From Methylobacterium sp. C25 (GTDB lineage: Bacteria; Pseudomonadota; Alphaproteobacteria; Rhizobiales; Beijerinckiaceae), in NCBI RefSeq assembly GCF_021352225.1, contig NZ_JAAUVI010000002.1, positions 372,001 through 436,000 of the forward strand: a stretch of DNA of 64,000 nt, given 5' to 3'. The translations under genes and the position numbers were made by a program. The number at the start of each line of letters is the position of its first letter. Within the stretch, counting starts at the first letter, position 1. The notes under the pieces are model-generated. The model was given only the letters and a program-made list of their open reading frames with translations. It did not search any database and had not been told where the DNA came from. Below, piece by piece: positions 52,277-63,116 of the stretch.

Positions 52277-53536
52277 ATGGGCTTCCTGCAAGAGCTTCGG
52301 AACCAAGACGGCCAGAGGCGACACGAGGCCCCCCCTGCGCGCGCTCATCAGCCGACCACGCCGCTGCCGGCTCTGACGTCCCTGCGCTTCTTGGCGGCTT
52401 TCTACGTCCTGGTCTTCCACTACGACCGCTTCTTCTTCCCCGATGGGCCGCGCAATACCGCGATCCTGCTCGGTCATACGGGCGTGACGTTCTTTTTCGT
52501 CCTGTCGGGCTTCATCCTCGCCTACACTTATCATGCGGTCGATCTCAGGGACCGGACATTGCGGCGGCGTTACCTCCTGGCGCGCTTCGCCAGGATCTAT
52601 CCGGCCTTCCTGCTATCCCTCGCGATCAGTCTGCCGTGGTTCGCCGCCTGGGTGCTGAAGAGCGCGCCACCGCTCAAATGGCTGATGGCGTCGGGTGCGG
52701 TCCTCGCCCCGCTCGGTTTGCATGCCTGGGTGCCAGGGGCAGCCTGCTCGCTGAACTGTGCGAGCTGGTCGATCTCGGTCGAGGCGTTCTTCTACTTGCT
52801 GTTTCCTCTCTTGCTGCCGCTGGTGCTGCGCAGGCCGACCGAGTACGCGCTCGCCGCTCTCGGACTTTGGGCAGTGTTCGCTGCCTTCGGCACCTTGCTC
52901 TGGAACCGCTATGCGCCAGGAGTCTCGCTGATCGAGCCGGAGCCAGGCGGCACAGCTGCAATACTGCTCGCCCAGGGCATCAAGTACGATCCGCTGTTGC
53001 GGCTGCCCGAGTTCATCGCCGGGCTCGTACTCTTCGCCTGGTGGCGACAGATGCGTCCCGTCGCATCGGCCGACGAGATTGCTCTGCCTCGCTCCCGTGC
53101 CAAACCGTTCCTGGCCGCCGCGGCGCTGGCCGCCATCGTCCTGGTCCTGATCGATCCTTACGTGCCGGGCCCATTGATGCACAACGGGTTGAGCGCAATC
53201 GCCTGGGCTCCCCTGATCCTGGCGGGCGCGGAGCTGCGCGGAGGTGTCCTGGCGAGCGCGCCGCTGGTCTTTCTCGGACGGATCTCCTTTGCGCTCTATC
53301 TGCTGCACCTGCCGGCCTATGCGGCGATCAATTCGCTCGATCGTGCTCTGCACGGCGCGATTACCGGGGCTTCTCCGTGGCTTGGCGTCGGCCTGGCGAC
53401 AACTCTGTCCCTCGCCCTGGCCGCTCTGGTGCATCTCTTCGTCGAGGAGCCGGCTCGGCTTGCCCTGTTGAATGGCAGGTTCAGACTGCCCGCGAGGCGC
53501 CCCGGGGGCGCCGTGGCCGAGAACAGAATCCAGTGA
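52277..53536 (+). CDS. Acyltransferase-3 family membrane protein (OafA/YrhL-like)
   Basis: A 419-residue protein with ten or so membrane helices. The first has ALTSLRFLAAFYVLVFHYDRFF with the conserved Arg and His, and GHTGVTFFFVLSGFILAYTY, then RRYLLARFARIYPAFLLSL follows. The C-terminal helices end LVHLFVEEPARLAL. This family O-acylates extracellular polysaccharides. The ATG at 52277 is preferred over the longer upstream frame. Its stop shares a base with the next start (TGATG), so it is translationally coupled to the GH10 gene. Confidence 0.9.
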   Translation: MGFLQELRNQDGQRRHEAPPARAHQPTTPLPALTSLRFLAAFYVLVFHYDRFFFPDGPRNTAILLGHTGVTFFFVLSGFILAYTYHAVDLRDRTLRRRYLLARFARIYPAFLLSLAISLPWFAAWVLKSAPPLKWLMASGAVLAPLGLHAWVPGAACSLNCASWSISVEAFFYLLFPLLLPLVLRRPTEYALAALGLWAVFAAFGTLLWNRYAPGVSLIEPEPGGTAAILLAQGIKYDPLLRLPEFIAGLVLFAWWRQMRPVASADEIALPRSRAKPFLAAAALAAIVLVLIDPYVPGPLMHNGLSAIAWAPLILAGAELRGGVLASAPLVFLGRISFALYLLHLPAYAAINSLDRALHGAITGASPWLGVGLATTLSLALAALVHLFVEEPARLALLNGRFRLPARRPGGAVAENRIQ

Positions 53537-54714
53537 TGACCGCAAATCGGCCGAGCCGCCGCGCCGTCCTGGGAAGCGGGGCTGCGGCGTTCGCGCTTGC
53601 CGGGACCGCCGAGGCCGCGCCCTCCCCGTTCGGCGACCTTGGCAAACCGTCCTGGTCTGCCGACGGTCTGCAGGCTGCCGCCGCCGCCAAGGGGCTCGCC
53701 TTCGGGACGGCAGTGCCGATCACGCGCTTCCGCCAGGACCGGCGCTGGCGTTCGCTCGCTGAGCGCGAATGCGGTGTGCTGGTCTGCGAGAACGCGATGA
53801 AGCTTTCGAGTGTCGTCCCGCGAGAGGGCGTGTTCGACACCGCCGCCGCCGACGAGACGCTAAGCTTCGCCCGAGCCAACGGCCAGCGCATGCGCGGCCA
53901 CTGCCTCGTCTGGCATGAGGGCCTTCCGCCATGGGCCGAGACTATCCTGGCAAGCGGCAGCGCCTCGCGGGCGGAAACGCTGATGCGGCAATGGATCGGT
54001 GCCATGGCGCGGCGCTATCGCGGCGCTGTCGAGGCCTGGGACGTGGTCAACGAGATCGTTGTCCCCGCCGACCATCGACCCGGCGGCCTGCGCGCCACGC
54101 CGTGGCTCGCGACGCTCGGCCCCGGCTATGTCGACCTAGCCTTCCACATGCTCAAGGACGAGGATCCTGGCGCAGCGGCCGTCTACAACGAGAACGATTG
54201 CGAGCAGAAGGCAGACTGGATCGACGAGCGCCGCAGCGTCATCCTGCATTTACTGGAGGGAATGTTGAAGCGAGGTGTGCCGATCAGCCGGTTCGGCATC
54301 CAGGCCCATCTCACGAGCACCCTCCCCTTCGATGAGAAGACGCTGCGGATGTTCCTGCGCGAGATTGCCGGAATGGGCCTCGCCATCGAGATCACCGAGC
54401 TCGACATCGACGATCGCGCCTTTCCGGCAGATGTAGCGGCCCGCGACCGCGGTGTCGCCGATCTCGCGCGGCGCTTCCTCGAGACCGCCCTCGACGAGCC
54501 GGCAGTGCTCAACGTCCTGACGTGGGACCTGTACGACCCCGATACGTGGCTGAGTATCTATCCCGCACGGAAGCGGCCGGACGGCCTGCCCCAGCGCTCT
54601 CTCCCGTTTGATGCGGAGTATCGGCGAAAGCCGTTATGGGAAGCCATCCACACGACGTTTCGCGGCGCACCCGATCACCGAGCCGCGCGGCAGCGTCTGA
54701 GGGCGAAAGTCTGA
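53536..54714 (+). CDS. Tat-exported GH10 glycosidase (endo-beta-1,4-xylanase family)
   Basis: A 392-residue GH10 enzyme. A twin-arginine signal peptide (PSRRAVLGSGAAAFALAGTAEA) is followed by the TIM barrel: ENAMKLSSVVP, RMRGHCLVWHEGLPPW, then E173 in AWDVVNEIV (acid/base) and E288 in IEITELDI (nucleophile), and LTWDLYDP. Coupling to the acyltransferase and polysaccharide ligase suggests it trims or releases the organism's own polysaccharide instead of degrading plant xylan, though xylan is possible. It ends 9 bp before a convergent small gene. Confidence 0.9.
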   Translation: MTANRPSRRAVLGSGAAAFALAGTAEAAPSPFGDLGKPSWSADGLQAAAAAKGLAFGTAVPITRFRQDRRWRSLAERECGVLVCENAMKLSSVVPREGVFDTAAADETLSFARANGQRMRGHCLVWHEGLPPWAETILASGSASRAETLMRQWIGAMARRYRGAVEAWDVVNEIVVPADHRPGGLRATPWLATLGPGYVDLAFHMLKDEDPGAAAVYNENDCEQKADWIDERRSVILHLLEGMLKRGVPISRFGIQAHLTSTLPFDEKTLRMFLREIAGMGLAIEITELDIDDRAFPADVAARDRGVADLARRFLETALDEPAVLNVLTWDLYDPDTWLSIYPARKRPDGLPQRSLPFDAEYRRKPLWEAIHTTFRGAPDHRAARQRLRAKV

Positions 54715-54723
54715 AGCTCGGCG

Positions 54724-55011
54724 TCAGCGCAACGGAAACCGGCTCGGCGGCTCGTTGTACATCGGGACGTCGGTATTCCGAGGCAGATAGGCGTTGATCA
54801 GGAAATCCGGCGCACCGAAGTGCGGCGCGCGACGGCGCGGCGGCACGTATCGTGGATCGCGGTACCGGACCTCGGGAGCGAGGCGCGTTGCAGAAGCTTG
54901 GCGGTGTAACGCCCTCTCGCGACCGTGCCGGCTCTCCGCCAGCACGGGGCCGGCGAGGAAAAGGAGCGCAAGGGTCCCGCAGACGACTCGGCCGGCTGGG
55001 ATGAGCGGCAT
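54724..55011 (-). CDS. Small secreted basic protein
   Basis: A 95-residue protein with a signal peptide (residues 1-25, LLFLAGPVLAES). The mature part is Arg/Pro-rich (RYRDPRYVPPRRRAPHFGAPDFL) and ends NEPPSRFPLR. No family recognised. It is convergent with the GH10 gene and 35 bp from the next minus-strand beta-barrel gene. Confidence 0.6.
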   Translation of the reverse strand: MPLIPAGRVVCGTLALLFLAGPVLAESRHGRERALHRQASATRLAPEVRYRDPRYVPPRRRAPHFGAPDFLINAYLPRNTDVPMYNEPPSRFPLR

Positions 55012-55046
55012 GGAAACGGCCCTTCGATGGCGTGTCAGACGCTGCT

Positions 55047-56012
55047 TCAGAACTTGTAAGCCGCGCCGGCGCGGACGGTATTCACGTTGACCTTGTGGCC
55101 ATTGAAATCGTTGAAGAGGACGTATTGGTACTCGCCGCGGATAAGGAAGTTCGAGGTGATCGCGTATTCGACGCCACCGCCAAGTGCGACGCCCGCGACG
55201 GCCTTGCTCTTCTTGGCAGAGTAAACCACGGTCGCCGGCGCTGGAGTCGTCTGGACGCCTTGTCCTGCTGGGGTTGTCCCATTCTCCGGATAGTTCTGGT
55301 TGAAGGCAGTGCTTCCATCCGGCTGCTGCTTGTAGCCGTGATTATAGACTGCAGCCGGTGATCCCGTTGTGAGGGCTTGGTTCGCCTCGTAGGTCTTACG
55401 GTCGTATCCGTAGTTTTGAACGACTGCTTCATCAAAAACTGTTGCGCGACCGACCGCAAAGCCACCGGACACGAAAGGCAGGAAGTTGCCGAACGCGTAC
55501 CCAACCCGTCCGCGGACAGTGCCGAAATCCTCCAATTGGGTGGCGGACGTGCCCTTGACGTAAAGCGATTCGGCCATGCCGCCGGTAGTTAGGAGACGCC
55601 GACTAATCTCGTTGATCGACGCGCCGTTCCGATCGAAGCTGGTGTAGTCGACCTCAACACCGACCACCGCGTCGTCAAACTGAAAATTATAGCCCGCAAA
55701 GCCTCCGAAACTGGTCCCGCCAACGCGTTTCGACGGGAGCGTCAGAAGCGACGATACAGCGAATTCCTGCTCGATATCCCGGTTCCGAAAGTATGTGGCC
55801 AGCGGATCCTGCAACACGTTCTTAAATCCGAGGCCGGCCGAGCTATAGCCGCCATGCCCGCCGATATAGAAACCGCTCCAGTCGATGACCTGTGTCGAGA
55901 CCGGCTCATAATCCGGGCCGCGCAGGTAATCGTCGGCGAAATCGGCGGCGCGCGCTGTGGACATGCTGCCGAGCGCGGTGAGTGCCAGGAAACCGATGGT
56001 GAGTTTACGCAT
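55047..56012 (-). CDS. Outer-membrane beta-barrel protein, Omp31/Omp25-like
   Basis: A 321-residue protein with a signal peptide ending ARAADFADD. WSGFYIGGHGGYSSAG is the typical first-strand motif of alphaproteobacterial 31-kDa porin-like proteins. Alternating strands follow (GGTSFGGFAGYNFQFDDAVVGVEVDY, VRGRVGYAFGNFLPFVSGGFAVG). It ends in VRAGAAYKF with a terminal Phe for BAM recognition. An 85-residue Thr/Pro/Asn-rich segment (about 215-265) is probably a surface loop. The ATG at 56012 has GAAGGA 8 nt upstream. Confidence 0.88.
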   Translation of the reverse strand: MRKLTIGFLALTALGSMSTARAADFADDYLRGPDYEPVSTQVIDWSGFYIGGHGGYSSAGLGFKNVLQDPLATYFRNRDIEQEFAVSSLLTLPSKRVGGTSFGGFAGYNFQFDDAVVGVEVDYTSFDRNGASINEISRRLLTTGGMAESLYVKGTSATQLEDFGTVRGRVGYAFGNFLPFVSGGFAVGRATVFDEAVVQNYGYDRKTYEANQALTTGSPAAVYNHGYKQQPDGSTAFNQNYPENGTTPAGQGVQTTPAPATVVYSAKKSKAVAGVALGGGVEYAITSNFLIRGEYQYVLFNDFNGHKVNVNTVRAGAAYKF

Positions 56013-56165
56013 CGTCATCGTCCTTCGGGCCGCACGACGCTTCAGCGCGGCTTGCCCCATGGACTGGTCTTACTTGAGTAACCTTAATGGTCGGTTGCTT
56101 TGCAGATATTCGTCTTGATCCGAAACGGCTCTTCCCAAGTGCGATGCTTCCGCACGAACGCATTC

Positions 56166-56190
56166 GGCCTGCCGTTCGGAACGGCAGGCC
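56166..56190 (-). terminator. 25-nt perfect palindromic hairpin after the second barrel gene
   Basis: GGCCTGCCGTTC (56166-56177) and GAACGGCAGGCC (56179-56190) flank a single G, 25 nt past the stop at 56215. The stem is very stable; there is no T-run, so it may stabilise mRNA or act as a weak terminator. Confidence 0.55.
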
Positions 56191-56214
56191 GGGATCCCTT
56201 TCTGAGGAGCTGCG

Positions 56215-57054
56215 TCAATTGCCGTAGGGGTTCTGCGAGATCATCGGCAGCACGCCGCCCGCGAACTGGTAGCGCAAGCCGACGCGCACTTCGTTTGATG
56301 TCAGATCCTTGAGCCTCGTGCTGTAGCCTGAGGAATCGAGGCCGCTCTTGACGCCGCCGAGGTCGACATAGCGATAGGCCGCGTCGAGGCTGAGGCCCGC
56401 CATAAGCTGGTAGGATACGCCGGCGGTGAGGCTCCAGGCCAAGGACGTGAACCCGTGATCGGGACGCGAGACCGGAGTGCGCGGGCCGATCGTGGGATTT
56501 CCATCGCAGTTGGTCGCGCTGGTGCAGGTGGTCTGCGTGTAATTGCCGTGGAAGCTGTTGTCGGCAAAGCCGATACCGCCGCCGAGATAAGGCGTCAGGC
56601 CCCACCAAGTCCCGAGATCCGCGTAGACATTGACGAGGCCGGTCAGGACGTCGACGTCGCCCGCTTCGATGTTGTAGCCGTAAGCGAAATTGGACCCGGA
56701 GGACAGCGCATGGAAGCGCGAGGGCGTGCGCTGATCAATCGTCGCGTCGATGCGAAGCCATTCGTTGACCCGATAGCCAACGCCACCGCCGTAACCAGCT
56801 TCGCTACTGAGCCGGAGGTCGAGGTAGGGTGGCAAGCTAGGGCTGGGGGGCGTCGCATCGCGCGGCTTGCCGAAATCGCTCGCCGTGGCGTCGACACGGA
56901 GATACCAGCCGCTCCCGACGGGCTGAGGCGCGACGATCTCTTCGGGCACGGGAGCATGGCGTAACAGATCAGCGGCGCCGGCGGATTGCACTGACAGGGG
57001 CGCGGCAAGGACGAGCCCTGCTCCGAGGATCCAGGCGCAATCTGGGAAACGCAT
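56215..57054 (-). CDS. Outer-membrane beta-barrel protein (second of three)
   Basis: A 279-residue protein with a signal peptide ending SAGAADLL. Barrel features are GWYLRVDATASDFG, GYGGGVGYRVNEWLRIDATIDQ, VNVYADLGTWWGLTPYLGGGIGFADN and the terminal EVRVGLRYQFAGG. Two cysteines near the surface loop (CTSATNC) could form a disulfide. It is related to its neighbour at 57246, which shares GWYLRxDxxA and DLGTWWxLTPYxGGG, so the two derive from duplication. Confidence 0.88.
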   Translation of the reverse strand: MRFPDCAWILGAGLVLAAPLSVQSAGAADLLRHAPVPEEIVAPQPVGSGWYLRVDATASDFGKPRDATPPSPSLPPYLDLRLSSEAGYGGGVGYRVNEWLRIDATIDQRTPSRFHALSSGSNFAYGYNIEAGDVDVLTGLVNVYADLGTWWGLTPYLGGGIGFADNSFHGNYTQTTCTSATNCDGNPTIGPRTPVSRPDHGFTSLAWSLTAGVSYQLMAGLSLDAAYRYVDLGGVKSGLDSSGYSTRLKDLTSNEVRVGLRYQFAGGVLPMISQNPYGN

Positions 57055-57192
57055 GTCGGTGGTCTCTCCCGACGATGCCTCAGGGCGGTCATGTCGCAGT
57101 GTGGAGGCTATCGTCGCGATCTCATCATGCCCGACGCAAGTTATGATCCAGTTAAGCCTAACAAAATTCGATTTTTGGCGGCTTAAAACAGA

Positions 57193-57219
57193 AACGGCGC
57201 GAAAGTGATCCGCGCCGTT
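57193..57219 (-). terminator. Terminator of the third barrel gene
   Basis: AACGGCGCG (57193-57201) and CGCGCCGTT (57211-57219) form a perfect stem; on the minus strand it is followed by TCTGTTTTAAG. It lies 27 bp beyond the stop at 57246. Confidence 0.75.
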
Positions 57220-57245
57220 CCAAGATTTCGATGTCGAGTTCGCAA

Positions 57246-58118
57246 TCAGTATTTGCGAACGAGCGGAGCGGGCTCATAGGCCGGAGCCAACGCCGGCAGC
57301 GGAGCTGCGCCGGCCGCACCGATCAGGTAGCGGAGGCCGATCTTGACGTCGTGAGAGGTCAGTTCGCTCACCTTGTAGCTCGCGAAGGAGCAGGTCGGAT
57401 CGTTGACGCAGGCGACCGGGCCGGTCTTGGCGTGGCCCATGTTCAAGTAGCGGTACCCGACGTCGACCTTGAAGTTCGGGGTGACGTCGTAGGTCACACC
57501 GGCCTGAGCGGCCCATGCGAGGTTGGTGGAATTCTTGGTCGGCGCGGTGCCGAAGCCGCCGGCAGCCGTGCCGGCACCGATATCTTGGTAGCCGCTGATC
57601 TGGTTGAACGCGACGCCGACGCCGCCGCCGATATACGGCGTCAGGCACCACCAAGTGCCGAGGTCGATGTAGCCATTCGCCATGGTGACGATCGAGCGGA
57701 ACTTGCCGGAATTGGTGTCGATGCCGGTACCGCCGTTCAGCGGGAAGCGCTCGACGTAGTGAAGGTCGCCACCGCCGCGGTACTCGCCGGTGATGTCGCC
57801 GCGCAGGAAGCTGTTGAACTGGTAGCCGACGCCGGCTCCGGCGAAGAACTGATCGCCTGCGGTGCGGTCGGTGATCGCATAGCCGGCCGGCAATGCAGCG
57901 CCCGTGACGCCGAGATTCGTTGTGACCTTCTCGAATTCAGCAGCGCCGACGCCGACGTCGCCACGCAGATACCAGCCGCCGCCGACGTCGACGGGCGCAG
58001 GCATGGGCGGGGGCGGAGGCGGCGGAAGGAGATCCGCGGCATGTGCGAGGCAGGGCGCTCCGACGCTCGCCATGAGCGTGAGGGAGCGCGCCAATGCATG
58101 AAGCTTGGAGCGGCCCAT
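57246..58118 (-). CDS. Outer-membrane beta-barrel protein (third of three)
   Basis: A 290-residue protein with signal peptide ending AHAADLL and a Pro-rich spacer (LLPPPPPPPMPAPVD). Barrel strands include GGWYLRGDVGVGAAEF, FAGAGVGYQFNSFLRGDITGEYRGG, DLGTWWCLTPYIGGGVGVAFNQ and VKIGLRYLIGAAG. It is paralogous to the gene at 56215. A C-terminal extension (PALAPAYEPAPLVRKY) lacks the usual terminal Phe, ending in Tyr instead. Confidence 0.88.
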   Translation of the reverse strand: MGRSKLHALARSLTLMASVGAPCLAHAADLLPPPPPPPMPAPVDVGGGWYLRGDVGVGAAEFEKVTTNLGVTGAALPAGYAITDRTAGDQFFAGAGVGYQFNSFLRGDITGEYRGGGDLHYVERFPLNGGTGIDTNSGKFRSIVTMANGYIDLGTWWCLTPYIGGGVGVAFNQISGYQDIGAGTAAGGFGTAPTKNSTNLAWAAQAGVTYDVTPNFKVDVGYRYLNMGHAKTGPVACVNDPTCSFASYKVSELTSHDVKIGLRYLIGAAGAAPLPALAPAYEPAPLVRKY

Positions 58119-58352
58119 GGGATTTCCTTCACTCTTCGATACGTGCCGGAATCCGCGGGCGGCCGGCAGGGAGAACGAAGGGCATCATGGCCGAAGCTGG
58201 TTAAATCGTACTTAACGTAAAAAATTAGCCTTGCCGAAGTGTTGATTTCGTCATGACGACAGCCTGATCAAGTCATCGTGTGAATAGGCGCAGGCCACCG
58301 GACTGCCCTCGCAGGCGGCGATCCCGAGGCCTGGATCGGGTGGACGATGCGC

Positions 58353-59696
58353 TCAGGCAGCCGCGCGTGTGACGGCGTCAACCACCTCGTCCACGACCTC
58401 GTTGACCAGGTCGCGGTCATCGCCTTCGGCCATCACGCGGATGACGGGCTCGGTGCCGGACGGGCGAATGACGAGGCGGCCGGAGTTGCCGAGGCGCGCC
58501 TTGGCTTGTGCGATGGCCGTGACCACCGAATCCTGGCGCAGCGGCTCGCCGGAGCGGTAGCGGACGTTCTTCAGGATCTGCGGCAGCGGGTCGAAGCAGT
58601 GGCAGACCTCGCTCACCGGCCGCTCCAGGCGCTTGACGACGCTGAGGAGCTGAAGCGCGGCGACGAGGCCATCTCCCGTGGTGGCGTAATCGGACATGAT
58701 GATGTGGCCCGATTGCTCGCCGCCGAGGTTGTAGCCGTGCTCGCGCATGTGCTCGAGTACGTAGCGGTCGCCGACTGCGGTGCGGGCGAGGTTGAGCCCG
58801 AGGCCGCCGAGGAAGCGTTCCAGGCCGAGATTCGACATGATGGTGGCGACGAGACCTGGCTGCGTCAGTCGTTCGTCCTCCTGCCAGGAGCGCGCGACCA
58901 CGGCCATGAGCTGGTCGCCATCGACTTTCTGGCCCTTTTCGTCGACGATCAGGACCCTGTCCGCGTCGCCGTCGAGAGCGATGCCGACATCGGCACGCAG
59001 TTCCCGGACCTTGCTGATCAGGGCGTCCGGCGCGGTAGACCCGACATCAGCATTGATGTTGAAGCCATCCGGGTCGACGCCGATGGAAATGACCTCCGCA
59101 CCGAGTTCCCAGAGGGTCTCAGGGGCGACGCGGTAGCCGGCGCCGTTGGCGCAATCGACCACGACGCGCAGCCCTTCCAGGGTGACCTGTCGCGGCAGCG
59201 TTCGCTTGGCGAACTCGATGTAGCGGGCATGCACGCTCTCGATGCGCTTGGCGCGGCCGAGTTCGCGCGACGTCGCGAGATTTTTTTTCATCTCGCCGTC
59301 GATCAGAGCCTCGATCTCATGCTCGACTTCGTCGGAAAGCTTGAACCCATCTGGGCCGAACAACTTGATGCCGTTATCCTCGAAGGGGTTGTGCGAGGCG
59401 GAGATCATCACGCCGAGATCGGCGCGCATCGAGCGCGTCAGCATGGCGACCGCGGGCGTCGGCATCGGACCGAGCAACATCACGTCCATGCCGACCGAGG
59501 TGAAGCCTGCGACCAGGGCCGTCTCGATCATGTAGCCGGAGAGCCGCGTATCCTTGCCGATCACGACGCGATGCCGGTGATCGCCGCGTTGAAAGACGAT
59601 GCCAGCAGCCTGGCCGACCTTCAGCGCCAGCTCCGGTGTGATCACGCTGTTGGCGCGACCGCGGACACCGTCGGTCCCAAAATACTTTCGCGACAT
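58353..59696 (-). CDS. glmM: Phosphoglucosamine mutase
   Basis: A 447-residue enzyme interconverting glucosamine-6-phosphate and glucosamine-1-phosphate for peptidoglycan and lipopolysaccharide. It has GTDGVRG at the start, catalytic phosphoserine S101 in [12 protein letters not shown], metal-binding DGDADR, and the phosphate loop RPSGTEP near the C-terminus. Length and motifs are normal for the family. It is the last gene of the ftsH-glmM order common in alphaproteobacteria, separated from ftsH by a terminator. Confidence 0.97.
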   Translation of the reverse strand: MSRKYFGTDGVRGRANSVITPELALKVGQAAGIVFQRGDHRHRVVIGKDTRLSGYMIETALVAGFTSVGMDVMLLGPMPTPAVAMLTRSMRADLGVMISASHNPFEDNGIKLFGPDGFKLSDEVEHEIEALIDGEMKKNLATSRELGRAKRIESVHARYIEFAKRTLPRQVTLEGLRVVVDCANGAGYRVAPETLWELGAEVISIGVDPDGFNINADVGSTAPDALISKVRELRADVGIALDGDADRVLIVDEKGQKVDGDQLMAVVARSWQEDERLTQPGLVATIMSNLGLERFLGGLGLNLARTAVGDRYVLEHMREHGYNLGGEQSGHIIMSDYATTGDGLVAALQLLSVVKRLERPVSEVCHCFDPLPQILKNVRYRSGEPLRQDSVVTAIAQAKARLGNSGRLVIRPSGTEPVIRVMAEGDDRDLVNEVVDEVVDAVTRAAA

Positions 59697-59896
59697 CGCC
59701 GTCGTAACCCCAAATTCCGGTGCCGCGCAGTTGTCGTCGAGCCGACATCTGCAAGCGGGGCAGTCAGTCTCGGTCTGTCACCGAGATCGTCGTCGCACAA
59801 TCTGACGTAGCCCTTGCGATCTGGTGCTCAAACCCGGCAATCGCGAGGCGTCGTTACCACTTACTTTCGAGCCGCCAGCCACATCAACTGAAACGA

Positions 59897-59923
59897 GAAG
59901 AGCCCGCCAGCGGCGGGCTCTTC
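59897..59923 (-). terminator. Terminator of ftsH
   Basis: GAAGAGCCCGCC (59897-59908) and GGCGGGCTCTTC (59912-59923) form a perfect 12-bp stem with a 3-nt loop, 26 bp past the ftsH stop at 59949. Read on the minus strand it is followed by TCGTTTC. It lies in the ftsH-glmM gap, upstream of glmM; the strong hairpin should separate the two units. Confidence 0.75.
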
Positions 59924-59948
59924 GTCAACACATTGCGCTGAAGGACAC

Positions 59949-61877
<1,929 letters not shown>

Positions 61878-62072
61878 CGACCAATCATTCCAGGACGAGC
61901 GCTGCGAGCCGTCCACTCATGCCTCGCTGAGTGAGCCTTACCCGAACGCTTCCCGTTTCACGCTTCTCCCCAGGGAGACGCAGATAGCGGCAACGTTCGG
62001 TGAAGGAGAGTCACTCCGGACACGTCCGGCCAATGTAAGCGCCCCCCCCTGCCTTGCCAAGTAAATCGGAGG

Positions 62073-63116
62073 CTACCGCGTCGTGACTGCGCGTGCCGCC
62101 GTTCCGGGCGAGCGCCGCGGCGGAGCGAGGGCGATCACGACGAGGCCGGCGGGCGTTGTCTCTACCAGTGTCCCGCGCAATGTCCGCCGCACGCGAGTCC
62201 CCTGCGCGAGCGCCGGCAGAAGGTCGTCGAGGACGAGTCTCTCGAGCCTTTCGAGCCTGTGCGGGGTCGCGCGTTGCGCATCGGGTTGGAGGGACGCGAT
62301 GGCATGATCGAGCATGCGCAGCGTGATCGCTTCAGGGGCGGCAAGGAGGGACCCGCCGTCAAGGGCAAGAGTACCGACAGCACCAGGGCGCGTTGCTGTA
62401 TCGAGCAGGTCGCGCGCAGCTCGCGAGAGCGCGGTCTCATCACGGGCGAGACGGTTGGCCAGGCGCGTGAGCCGCTCCCGAGTCAGGCCCTCGGCGGAGA
62501 GAGGAAGCATCAGCGCGCGCAGTCGGGCCCGGGTGAAGCGGTCATTGGTGTTGGACGGGTCGGTCGCGAAGGGCAGAGCGTTCGCCTCGCAATACGCGAC
62601 GAGTTCGGCCTTCGGAATATCGAGGAACGGTCTCGCCAGCCGGATGCCGCCGCTGAGAGGCCGCTCGCGGGCCATACCGGCTAGTCCCCTCGGCCCGCTT
62701 CCAGCAACGAGCCGCATCAGCACGGTCTCGGCTTGGTCGTCGGCGGTATGCGCAGTCAGCACCAAGTCCGCGCCAATCGCAGCGGCATGGGCGGCCAGCA
62801 ACCGATACCGAGCGGCTCGGGCTTGGGCTTGAAGACCGCCCCGCGGCCGCGTGCTCCAGCGCAAGACGGTGTGGCCGAGGCCGAGCGCTTCAGCGAGCCG
62901 TCCGACATCCTCGGCTTCGCGCACAGAGTCCGGCCTGAGGCCGTGATCGACGGTAGCGACGGCGAGGGACGTCTTCGGTGCGGCGCTTGCGGCAGCGTGC
63001 ATGAGCGCCGTCGAGTCCGGGCCGCCGGACACGGCGAGCAGCACCACGCGCGGTGCTGCGAGGAAATAAGGAGTGAGAGCGCACGCCAGCCGGTCGGCGC
63101 CCTCCGCATGGATCAC
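62073..63116 (-). CDS. tilS: tRNA(Ile)-lysidine synthase
   Basis: A 347-residue ATPase that modifies the anticodon C34 of tRNA-Ile(CAU) so it reads AUA. The PP-loop is SGGPDSTALMHAA at about 30. HTVLRWSTRPRGGLQAQARAARYRLL and DLVLTAHTADDQAETVLMRL are the conserved core, and RPFLDIPKAEL, RFTRARLRALMLPL complete the family. Start is GTG 63116, overlapping the cpoB stop by 4 bp. The C-terminal tail is short compared with E. coli. Confidence 0.93.
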   Translation of the reverse strand: MIHAEGADRLACALTPYFLAAPRVVLLAVSGGPDSTALMHAAASAAPKTSLAVATVDHGLRPDSVREAEDVGRLAEALGLGHTVLRWSTRPRGGLQAQARAARYRLLAAHAAAIGADLVLTAHTADDQAETVLMRLVAGSGPRGLAGMARERPLSGGIRLARPFLDIPKAELVAYCEANALPFATDPSNTNDRFTRARLRALMLPLSAEGLTRERLTRLANRLARDETALSRAARDLLDTATRPGAVGTLALDGGSLLAAPEAITLRMLDHAIASLQPDAQRATPHRLERLERLVLDDLLPALAQGTRVRRTLRGTLVETTPAGLVVIALAPPRRSPGTAARAVTTR

